DNA from: an uncultured bacterium
GTDB taxonomy: Bacteria; Planctomycetota; Phycisphaerae; Phycisphaerales; SM1A02
Assembly: GCA_903867275.1 (NCBI GenBank)
Contig: CAIPQY010000472.1
Coordinates: 1 to 13,853, forward strand
Length of the DNA stretch: 13,853 nucleotides
Reading direction: 5' to 3'
Positions 1 through 5,726 of the stretch are shown here, piece after piece (the first letter of the stretch is position 1; the number at the start of each line of letters is the position of its first letter). The notes beneath the pieces are model-generated. The model did not search any database. It was not told the origin of the DNA and saw only the letters and a list, made by a program, of their open reading frames with translations. The translations under genes were made by a program, and so were the position numbers.

Positions 1-1
1 C

Positions 2-877
2 AACAGCAAGCTGCAGATCTACGGCAACACCACGCTGCAGCAGGAATTCACCGTGGCGGGCACGCCGAGCACGGTGAGTGGTGGCGACACCAAGGGCACG
101 GGTGGCAGCACGATCGTGACGGGCGGAACCACCTCGAACACCTTCGATCTGCTTCCATCCGCAGAGACCGGCTTCGTGCAGACGCTGGTGCGTGGTGCCA
201 ATGGCCAGTACGCCATCAACCAGACCTTCGGCCTGACGGCGAAGCCCGCGGCGCTGGATGTGGCGGACATCGACGGCGATGGCCTTGCTGACATCGTCAG
301 CGCCAACGCGGATCCGGTGGCACCGGCCCCGGGCAGCGCGGTGCCGGTGCTGAGCATCTTCCGCAACAGCGGTGGCAACTTCAACGGTGGCACGCCGTAC
401 CAGCCCGAGGGCGCAAGCAGTGCACGCAGCGTGGCGCTGATCGACGTGGACAACGACGGCGATCGTGACATCGTGAGCGTGAACAATCAGGCTGGCACCA
501 CCAAGGCCACGCTGCTCCGCATCGACACGCTGGGCGCGGGTACGCCGCTGAGTGTGGGTCAGACCACGGTGCTGCCTGCCAACAACCCCATCATCGCCAC
601 GCGTGGCAACCTGGATGGCGTGGGCGGCGAGGACCTGTTCCTGGTGACGCAGTCAGGCAGCACCCAGCTGACCGGCTCCAACGAGGTGAAGCCGTTCCTC
701 GGCGTGGCCGGCCTGCAGGGCGATCTGGACGGCGACGGCACGGTGGGCCCGTCGGACATCTCGATCCTGCTGCTCGACTTCGGTCCGTGCCCCGGCACGC
801 CGTGTCCGTCGGATCTGGACGGCGACGGCGATGTGACCAGCGGCGACATCGCGTTCCTGCTGCTGCTGTTCGGCTGA
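2..877 (+). CDS. FG-GAP/VCBS-type repeat protein with dockerin-like C-terminal tail (5' end outside window)
   Basis: The frame is already open at the left edge and runs 291 codons to TGA at 875-877, so the start lies upstream. A GTG at 53 is only an internal codon. Two segments, 'DIDGDGLADIVSANAD' and 'DVDNDGDRDIVSVNNQ', are Asp/Gly-rich calcium-binding-like loops of the kind found in FG-GAP/VCBS beta-propeller repeats, and 'NLDGVGGEDLFLV' may be a third, degenerate copy. The last 50 or so residues carry two 'LDGDG...SDI/GDI..LLL.FG' units, a type I dockerin-like pair, separated by a short Cys-containing linker (CPGTPC). Proteins of this kind in planctomycetes are normally exported. The signal peptide would be in the missing N-terminus. 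The specific function and substrate are unknown. The next gene has a closely related tail. Confidence 0.85.
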   Translation, partial: NSKLQIYGNTTLQQEFTVAGTPSTVSGGDTKGTGGSTIVTGGTTSNTFDLLPSAETGFVQTLVRGANGQYAINQTFGLTAKPAALDVADIDGDGLADIVSANADPVAPAPGSAVPVLSIFRNSGGNFNGGTPYQPEGASSARSVALIDVDNDGDRDIVSVNNQAGTTKATLLRIDTLGAGTPLSVGQTTVLPANNPIIATRGNLDGVGGEDLFLVTQSGSTQLTGSNEVKPFLGVAGLQGDLDGDGTVGPSDISILLLDFGPCPGTPCPSDLDGDGDVTSGDIAFLLLLFG

Positions 878-879
878 TC
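842..879 (+). repeat. Direct repeat copy 1: end of dockerin-like tail
   Basis: These 38 bases cover the last codons and stop of the first gene and match 2757-2794 at 36 of 38 positions. They encode 'GDIAFLLLLFG-stop'. The differences are one silent change (gcg/gcc) and one Gly/Ser change. The near-identity reaches 2 nt past the stop codon. Confidence 0.85.
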
Positions 880-970
880 AGGGCGGGCGCGTGGGCGCAC
901 GTCGTTGCCAGGCGGGCAATCTTGGCGGAATTCAAACAGAAACGTCGCCGTTTCCTTGGGCGCGCGTGTT

Positions 971-976
971 CATACT
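971..976 (+). promoter_or_regulatory. Candidate -10 hexamer for a leaderless metallophosphoesterase mRNA
   Basis: CATACT lies exactly 7 nt before the first ATG of the metallophosphoesterase gene (984), so transcription would start at about the A of the ATG. No convincing -35 hexamer and no Shine-Dalgarno sequence are visible. This is the weakest of five similarly placed hexamers in the window. Confidence 0.35.
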
Positions 977-983
977 CCATCCC

Positions 984-2792
984 ATGATGATGTTTCCACA
1001 CGACGGCGTTCATGACCATGCCCATCGACAGGTGATGCCCGAATTCGCGATTGTCGCGCAGGATCCTGACTTCGTGCGTCGCAATGCGGCGGCTCTCGCG
1101 GTCGGCAACCAGTTCTCGCTGATCGGTCTGCCCGACACGCAGAACTACTCCAGCACCTTTCCGCAGATCTTCGTCGCCCAGACCAACTGGGTGGTCGATC
1201 ACCGCGCCGATCTGCAGGTGGAGTATGTCTCGCACTACGGCGACATCGTGAACAACGCCGATCAGGAGTATCAGTGGGTGCTGGCCGATGCCGCGATGGC
1301 CGTCCTTGACGAAGCGGACATGATCTACGGCGTCTGCCCGGGCAACCACGACATCACTGCCTCGGGTGGCTCGGGCCAGCCGGTGCTGCGCGGGCCGTAC
1401 CTCGACTACTTCGGTCCGGATCGTTTCGCGGGGCGCTCGTGGTTCGGAGGGGCATCGCCCACCGGCATGTCGAACTTCACGGTGTTCTCCGCGGGCGGCA
1501 TCGACTTCCTGCAGATCCACATCGATGTGGACACGCCCGTGCGTGAACTTGCCTGGGCGCAGGCGGTGATCGACGCCAACCGCGATCGTCCCGTGATGCT
1601 GACCACGCACCGCTATCTGCAGGATGCCCAGGACTACACGAGCGGCGTGCCGCTGGTGTCGTCGGGTCGGTACCCGGACATCTGGTACCAGTTCGAGGGG
1701 CTCTACAACCCCGACGGCATGCGGTCGGAGGAGTTCTTCCAGTGGTTCGTGCGGCGCCAGCCGAGCGTGTTCATGGTGACGTGCGGGCACTTCCACGAGG
1801 AGTATCGGCAGGTCAGCCAGAATGTGGCCGGGTTGCCCGTGCACGAGGTTCTGGCCGATTTCCAGGATGATCCCAATGGTGGCGATGGCTGGTTGCGCAT
1901 CATGAAGTTCAACACGCTGTCGGGCATCATCGATGTGGACACCTACTCGCCCACGCTTGGTGCGGTGCGCACGGCAAGCGAGAGCGACTTCAACCTCGCC
2001 GTCGACTTCGACCGCTACATGCTTGCGCCACAAACGGCATTCAAGGCCTTCCAGCAGGGGATCGGCGGCTACGAGGGAACGCAGGACACCTGGGTGAGCC
2101 AGCAGAACCCCAACACCAGCTACGGGGACAACGACCGGCGCGTGTCGGATGACGACACCGCGAACTCGTTCTTCTCCGACTATCGCGGACAGGCGCTGGT
2201 GCGCTTCGATGGCATCGTCGGTGGTCAGGGCATTCCGGAGGGTTCGGAGATCCTCTCCGCGACGCTGGTGATCGACATCGCGGACGACATCGACACGCCG
2301 CTCTTCAACCCCAGTTTCCTGGTGCACAAGGTGGTGCGGGCGTGGAGCGAGAGCTCGACCTGGAACTCGCTGTCGGGTGGCTTGACGGTGGGATCGGATC
2401 TTGCGCCGTCGTTCGCGTCGTTCTCGGGCGACAACAATCCCAACAGCGAGACCATGCGCCGCATCGACGTGACGCAGGTGGTGCGCGACTGGATGTCGGG
2501 CGCGCCGAACTGCGGCCTGGCGATCATGCCGCAGATCATCAGCGGCAATGACGACGGCATCGAGATCATCGCGAGCGAGAACGCCAACACGCTCCTTCGG
2601 CCGCGCCTGGAAGTGACCTACCGACCCGCGGCGATCGCGGGCGATCTGGACGGCGATCGTGTGGTGGGCGCCGCCGACATCGCGGTGTTGCTGCTGGCGT
2701 TCGGTGAATGCGACGGTTCGGCCTTCGATGTGGATGGCTCAGGCTGCGTGGACGCAGGCGACATCGCCTTCCTGCTGCTGCTGTTCAGCTGA
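984..2792 (+). CDS. Metallophosphoesterase (DTQ type) with DNRLRE-like domain and dockerin-like tail
   Basis: This is a 602-residue protein. Calcineurin-like phosphoesterase metal motifs are visible in order: D51-T-Q (the DTQ variant of DxH), GD 86-87 with N90, GNHD 120-123, TTHR with H209, and GHFH 268-271. Residues about 355-555 resemble a DNRLRE/CBM96-like beta domain (tandem Trp/Thr strands, 'STWNSL', 'RRIDVTQVVRDW', 'RPRLEVTYRP'). Residues about 557-602 form a dockerin-like pair ('GDLDGDRVVGAADIAVLLLAFG', then 'DVDGSGCVDAGDIAFLLLLFS' in part). Family members hydrolyse phosphoester bonds and are usually exported, but the substrate is unknown here. The start is chosen at the first of three consecutive ATGs (984/987/990), and ATG 1035 is possible. 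A GTG at 891 would add an unlikely Arg-rich stretch. None of these starts gives a signal peptide, which is odd for a protein with such a tail. Confidence 0.85.
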   Translation: MMMFPHDGVHDHAHRQVMPEFAIVAQDPDFVRRNAAALAVGNQFSLIGLPDTQNYSSTFPQIFVAQTNWVVDHRADLQVEYVSHYGDIVNNADQEYQWVLADAAMAVLDEADMIYGVCPGNHDITASGGSGQPVLRGPYLDYFGPDRFAGRSWFGGASPTGMSNFTVFSAGGIDFLQIHIDVDTPVRELAWAQAVIDANRDRPVMLTTHRYLQDAQDYTSGVPLVSSGRYPDIWYQFEGLYNPDGMRSEEFFQWFVRRQPSVFMVTCGHFHEEYRQVSQNVAGLPVHEVLADFQDDPNGGDGWLRIMKFNTLSGIIDVDTYSPTLGAVRTASESDFNLAVDFDRYMLAPQTAFKAFQQGIGGYEGTQDTWVSQQNPNTSYGDNDRRVSDDDTANSFFSDYRGQALVRFDGIVGGQGIPEGSEILSATLVIDIADDIDTPLFNPSFLVHKVVRAWSESSTWNSLSGGLTVGSDLAPSFASFSGDNNPNSETMRRIDVTQVVRDWMSGAPNCGLAIMPQIISGNDDGIEIIASENANTLLRPRLEVTYRPAAIAGDLDGDRVVGAADIAVLLLAFGECDGSAFDVDGSGCVDAGDIAFLLLLFS

Positions 2793-2794
2793 TC
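2757..2794 (+). repeat. Direct repeat copy 2: end of dockerin-like tail
   Basis: This is the second copy of the 38-base segment at 842-879 (36/38 identical). It encodes 'GDIAFLLLLFS-stop' at the end of the metallophosphoesterase gene. It points to a shared origin, or gene conversion, of the C-terminal module between neighbours. Confidence 0.85.
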
Positions 2795-2817
2795 CACGCG
2801 ACGAAAACGACGAACAG

Positions 2818-2855
2818 AAACGCCCGTGCCGATGATGGCACGGGCGTTTTCGTTT
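2818..2855. terminator. Strong bidirectional intrinsic terminator
   Basis: A perfect 13-bp stem (2818-2830 with 2837-2849; core CGCCCGTGCC/GGCACGGGCG) closes a 6-nt loop. It is followed on the plus strand by TTTTCGTTT. The upstream flank is A-rich (acgaaaacgacgaacagaaa), giving a U-rich tail on the minus strand. It lies between the converging ends of the metallophosphoesterase gene and efp, so it can stop transcription from both sides. Confidence 0.9.
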
Positions 2856-2888
2856 GTGCGGTTGTCCGAACGCCGACGCTGGTCGCGT

Positions 2889-3443
2889 TCAGGCGCGGCT
2901 CTGGTAGCTGCCGTCTTCGGTGCTCACGCGCACCTTCTCGCCGATGCCGATGAAGGGCGGAACGCGGGTCTTCAGGCCCGTCTCGAGTTCGGCTTCCTTC
3001 AACTGGTTGGTGGCGGTTGCACCCTTGATGCCGGGCGCGGTGTCCTTCACGATCAGCTCGACCATGTTGGGCATCTCGATGCTGATGGGCTTGCCGTCGC
3101 ACCAGTTCACCACCACGGTGTTGTTGGGCAGCATGTACAGCGGAAGGTCGCCCACGAAGTCGGCGCTCATCTCGGCCTGCTCGAAGGTCTCGTTGTCCAT
3201 GAACACGAACATGTCGCCGTTCTTGTACAGGTACTCCATGGGGCGGCGGTCCAGGTCGACCTGCTCCACTTCCTCGCCCGAGCGCAGACGCTTGTCGATC
3301 AGGGCGCCGGAGTTCAGGTCGCGCAGCAGCACCTGCACGAAGGCGCGCAGGTTGCCGGGGGTGCGGTGCTCCACCTTGGTGATCAGGTAGAGGCGCGAAT
3401 CCATCTTGATGGCCAGTCCGGGGCGGAGGTCGGTGCTCTTCAT
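2889..3443 (-). CDS. efp: Elongation factor P
   Basis: EF-P binds ribosomes stalled on polyproline stretches, between the P and E sites, and promotes peptide-bond formation. The 184-residue length is normal for the family. The N-terminal KOW-like domain starts 'MKSTDLRPGLAI'. The OB domains contain 'YLYKNGDMFVFMDNETFEQ', and the C-terminal domain has 'TAPGIKGATAT' and 'ETGLKTRVP'. ATG 3443 is supported by a Shine-Dalgarno sequence, GAGGAA, 8 nt upstream and by family alignment. A longer in-frame reading up to 3734 passes through a terminator and is not credible. The tip loop reads 'RTPGNLRAF', so a gapless comparison with E. coli (PGKGQAF) puts Asn31 where Lys34 is normally modified, with Arg33 two residues on. 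No EpmA/EpmB/EarP-type modification gene is visible nearby. It is monocistronic here, with a terminator directly downstream. Confidence 0.95.
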   Translation of the reverse strand: MKSTDLRPGLAIKMDSRLYLITKVEHRTPGNLRAFVQVLLRDLNSGALIDKRLRSGEEVEQVDLDRRPMEYLYKNGDMFVFMDNETFEQAEMSADFVGDLPLYMLPNNTVVVNWCDGKPISIEMPNMVELIVKDTAPGIKGATATNQLKEAELETGLKTRVPPFIGIGEKVRVSTEDGSYQSRA

Positions 3444-3451
3444 GGGGGGGG

Positions 3452-3481
3452 TTCCTCGGGTTGAGAGGGAGACCGAGTCTA
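3452..3481 (-). promoter_or_regulatory. efp Shine-Dalgarno and candidate -10 (TAGACT)
   Basis: On the minus strand TAGACT (3481-3476) is a plausible -10 hexamer, giving a start near 3469 and a leader of about 26 nt. GAGGAA (3457-3452) is the ribosome binding site, separated from the ATG by eight consecutive C residues. No clear -35 is seen. This promoter lies downstream of the minus-strand terminator at 3555-3588, so efp would not need readthrough of that terminator. Confidence 0.5.
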
Positions 3482-3554
3482 ACGAAAGCCGCTGTGCCAC
3501 ACCCTTCGTGCAGCATCGCCAGGCGATGGCCGGCCGCGGAAGCCAAAACAGCGC

Positions 3555-3588
3555 AAAAATAAATACCCCCGGCCACAAGGACCGGGGG
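3555..3588 (-). terminator. Minus-strand intrinsic terminator, not linked to any annotated gene
   Basis: CCCCCGG (3566-3572) pairs with CCGGGGG (3582-3588) around a 9-nt loop. Read on the minus strand the hairpin is followed by TATTTATTTTT (3565-3555), a good U-rich tail. There is no such tail on the plus strand. It is 112 nt upstream of the efp start codon and no minus-strand protein gene ends before it. Confidence 0.75.
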
Positions 3589-3712
3589 CGGAGGGAGGGA
3601 AAAGGGCTTGGTTGGCGGCCACACGCAGGTGACCAGGACACACGAGGACTCTTTCTTCTCTCAGTCTTCGTTAGTCCATCTTTGGCTTTGGATTTCTCCT
3701 CAACCTCTGACT
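3555..3712 (-). ncRNA. Candidate small RNA ending at the orphan terminator
   Basis: The 3' end is set by the minus-strand terminator. The 5' end is a guess from TTGCGT (3745-3740), a 16-nt spacer and TATGGT (3723-3718), giving a start near 3711 and a transcript of roughly 155 nt. The transcript would have a purine-rich 5' half and a pyrimidine tract (CCCTTTTCCCTCCCTCC) just before the terminator, which could pair with Shine-Dalgarno sequences. It does not show the hallmarks of 6S, SRP, tmRNA or RNase P RNA that I can recognise. The alternative is an attenuated long leader of efp, or non-functional remnants. Confidence 0.3.
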
Positions 3713-3871
3713 CACACACCATAGCCCGAATCACCAGCGACGCAAGAAAACGGTGTTGAAAACGATCAAATTGCGGAACCGCCGCAGGCTTCGGAGGTGG
3801 GAACTTCGAATCGGTCGGTGGCGGCGATCAAAGTCGCGGCCATGAGTAGACTTGCGACCTCGGAACACCCC

Positions 3872-4936
3872 ATGCAAAACAGCCTTCTTGCAGCGATTTT
3901 GGCTCTTTGGACGTGCTTGGCGGCGCCGGCACAGACGGTTCCTCCACAGGATGGCGCCCAGGCTGCCAAGTTTGTTTCCGGACCTCCTCCGATCGTGGTT
4001 TCTCCCGCCGCGGTGGATTTCGGCTTCATCCCGCCCGGGGCCAAGCGTGTGGCCACCGTTTCGCTGCAGAACACCTCCACGCAGCCCATCACCCTGATCG
4101 CCGTGCAGCCCACCTGTGCCTGCACCACCACCACCAACATGGCGGGGCAGGTGATTCCGCCTGGTGGCTCGGTCACTTTCGATGCCGAGCTGGGCGCCAG
4201 CGTGGTGCCGGGCCCGCGCCACGCCACCGTGAAGGTGCTGGCCGAGGGCTATGGCAAGGCGGTGGAGATGGATGTGCGCGGCGAAGTGGCCATGCCGCTG
4301 CGCGCCGTGCCCAGCGCCCTCACGCCGCCACCCGCCGGTGCCGTCAAGAGCCGCGTGGTGGTGGAAAGCCTGGATCGCAAACCCTTCCGCATTCGCTCAT
4401 CCAACGGCAAGCCGCCTGAATTCCTTGGCTTCGACCCCGCGAAGGACGAACCGCGCGCCACCTATGTGCTGCGCTGCAACTTCGAGGGGCTTCTGGAATC
4501 CGAGATGCCCGCGTTCTGGGTGGTGGAGACCGATCGCGAGGATTGCCCGGTGATCGGCCTGAAGGTGCGCGACGAGCGCTTTGCCACCGCGCCGGTGATG
4601 CGCATGAACGAGTACGCGCTGAACCTGGGCGTGCTGCAGGCCGGCGAGCCGAAGGAGATCGCGGTCGACCTGAAAGAGAAGATCGAGCGCGAGATGGTGG
4701 TGCGCGGCGGCGGCGACATGGGCCTGTGGCTGAAGGGCACCGAGCAGCTGAGCGACGGCACGCGCGTGAATCTGCGCTTCACGCCCAAGGCAACCGCGGT
4801 GGGCGCCTTCGTGGTGCCGCTGCAGCTGACCGATGGTGCACGCGCGCAGCCGCTGTTCGCCTTCGGCGTGGTGCGGCCGGCGGCGCCTGGCACGCCTTCC
4901 ACCGAGCCCGCGGCAACCAAGCCCGCCAACCGCTAG
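3872..4936 (+). CDS. Exported DUF1573 domain protein
   Basis: This is a 354-residue protein. ATG 3872 gives a clear signal peptide (MQNSLLAAILALWTCLAAPA, probable cleavage after A20). An in-frame ATG at 3842 would bury it behind ten extra residues. Residues about 42-138 match DUF1573, an Ig-like/PapD-like fold: 'VDFGFIPPGAKRVATVSLQN', then the typical 'PTCACTTT' with C82/C84, 'IPPGGSVTFDAEL' and a closing beta strand 'VEMDVRGEV'. The remainder (about 140-340) looks like further beta-rich repeats of similar kind but lacks the Cys pair. The biochemical role of DUF1573 proteins is not established, and a periplasmic or envelope location is inferred. FabI starts 10 bp downstream, so the two may be co-transcribed. 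No Shine-Dalgarno sequence is seen. Confidence 0.85.
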   Translation: MQNSLLAAILALWTCLAAPAQTVPPQDGAQAAKFVSGPPPIVVSPAAVDFGFIPPGAKRVATVSLQNTSTQPITLIAVQPTCACTTTTNMAGQVIPPGGSVTFDAELGASVVPGPRHATVKVLAEGYGKAVEMDVRGEVAMPLRAVPSALTPPPAGAVKSRVVVESLDRKPFRIRSSNGKPPEFLGFDPAKDEPRATYVLRCNFEGLLESEMPAFWVVETDREDCPVIGLKVRDERFATAPVMRMNEYALNLGVLQAGEPKEIAVDLKEKIEREMVVRGGGDMGLWLKGTEQLSDGTRVNLRFTPKATAVGAFVVPLQLTDGARAQPLFAFGVVRPAAPGTPSTEPAATKPANR

Positions 4937-4939
4937 ATT
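4934..4939 (+). promoter_or_regulatory. Candidate -10 hexamer (TAGATT) for a leaderless fabI mRNA
   Basis: TAGATT begins in the TAG stop codon of the DUF1573 gene and ends 7 nt before the fabI ATG, so initiation would fall at about the ATG itself. FabI has no Shine-Dalgarno sequence, which fits a leaderless transcript. No -35 match is evident. Confidence 0.45.
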
Positions 4940-4946
4940 GCCGCGC

Positions 4947-5726
4947 ATGGGAATCCTTGCAGGCAAGCGCGGTCTCGTCGTCGGCATCATGAATGACCGA
5001 AGCGCGGCGAGTGGCATCACGCAGAGCATCATCGAGCAGGGGGGCGAGTGCATCTTCACCCACCTGCCCGGCGAGAAGAACGAGCGCCGCGTGCGCAACG
5101 CGCTGGAATCGCTGAACGTGAAGGATCCGTGGCTGCAGCCCATGGACGCCAGCAGCGACGAGCAGCTCGACGCCACCTTCGCGCGCGTGGCCAAGGACTT
5201 CGGCAGCATCGACTTCCTGGTGCACAGCATCGCCTTCGCCGACAAGGACTGGCTGAAGGAAGGCATGTTCACCGCCACGCCGCGCCAGGTGTTCACGCAG
5301 GCGATGGACATCAGCGCCTACACCTACGCCGCCATGGCCAACCGCGTGGCGCCGCTGATGACGAGCGGCGGCAGCATGATCGCGCTGAGCTACTACGGCG
5401 CCGAGAAGGCCGTGCCCGGCTACAACGTGATGGGCGTGGCCAAGGCCGCGTTGGAAGCGACCAACCGCTACCTTGCGATGGAGCTTGGCCAGAAGAACAT
5501 CCGCTGCAACGTGATCAGCGCGGGCCCCATGCGCACGCTGAGCGCGATGGCCGTCGGCGGCTTCAGCGAGATCCTGGGCTGGGTGGAGAAGAAGGCGCCG
5601 CTGCGCCGCAACATCACCACCGAGGATGTGGGTGGCGCGGCCGCGTGGCTGCTGTCATCGCTGGCCAACGGCGTGACGGGCGAAACGCTGTACGTGGACA
5701 GCGGCTACTCCATCATGGGCCTGTAA
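4947..5726 (+). CDS. fabI: Enoyl-[acyl-carrier-protein] reductase (NADH), FabI
   Basis: FabI reduces the trans-2 double bond of enoyl-ACP in the last step of each fatty-acid elongation cycle. At 259 residues it matches the family length (E. coli about 262). The N-terminus 'MGILAGKRGLVVGIMNDRSA' is the characteristic non-GxxxGxG Rossmann loop of FabI. The catalytic set is visible: Y149 in 'LSYYGAE', Y159 in 'PGYNVMG' and K166 in 'VAKAALEA', followed by 'NVISAGPMRTLSA' and 'VTGETLYVDSGYSI'. 'HSIAFA' (93-98) has Ala where E. coli has Gly93, like Bacillus and Staphylococcus FabI. ATG 4947 is chosen by alignment. It lies 10 bp after the DUF1573 stop. Its last 14 bases overlap the end of the convergent MnmE-like gene. 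Confidence 0.95.
   Translation: MGILAGKRGLVVGIMNDRSAASGITQSIIEQGGECIFTHLPGEKNERRVRNALESLNVKDPWLQPMDASSDEQLDATFARVAKDFGSIDFLVHSIAFADKDWLKEGMFTATPRQVFTQAMDISAYTYAAMANRVAPLMTSGGSMIALSYYGAEKAVPGYNVMGVAKAALEATNRYLAMELGQKNIRCNVISAGPMRTLSAMAVGGFSEILGWVEKKAPLRRNITTEDVGGAAAWLLSSLANGVTGETLYVDSGYSIMGL

Larger units (their letters stand above)
3444..3871. other. 428-bp intergenic region between divergent efp and the DUF1573 gene
   Basis: This gap is less GC-rich than its surroundings and strongly strand-asymmetric: one strand has runs of purines (GAGAGAAGAAAGAG on minus), the other pyrimidines. It contains the efp promoter and leader (3444-3481), a minus-strand intrinsic terminator (3555-3588), a possible minus-strand small RNA (about 3555-3712), and the upstream region of the DUF1573 gene, where TAGACT (3847-3852) is a possible plus-strand -10. 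No convincing protein gene was found in it. Confidence 0.6.

Noticed and set aside
905..923. Small hairpin TTGCC/GGCAA after the first gene as a terminator
   Set aside because: A 5-bp stem with only 'tctt' after it is too weak to call.
591..2327. A 578-codon minus-strand open frame antisense to the metallophosphoesterase gene
   Set aside because: It has low-complexity His/Arg/Val composition typical of antisense frames. The plus strand encodes all metallophosphoesterase motifs in order.
842..2794. Cellulosome-type dockerins
   Set aside because: No cohesin, scaffoldin or plant-polysaccharide hydrolase is visible, so the repeats are called only dockerin-like.
3444..3734. N-terminal extension of EF-P to an upstream start near 3734
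   Set aside because: It would be translated through an intrinsic terminator hairpin, and EF-P homologues start at the ATG with the Shine-Dalgarno sequence. The extension is non-homologous.
5223..5240. FabI 'HSIAFA' with Ala at the E. coli Gly93 position as a triclosan-resistance marker
   Set aside because: Staphylococcus and Bacillus FabI naturally have Ala here, and S. aureus FabI is triclosan-sensitive. It is ordinary family variation.
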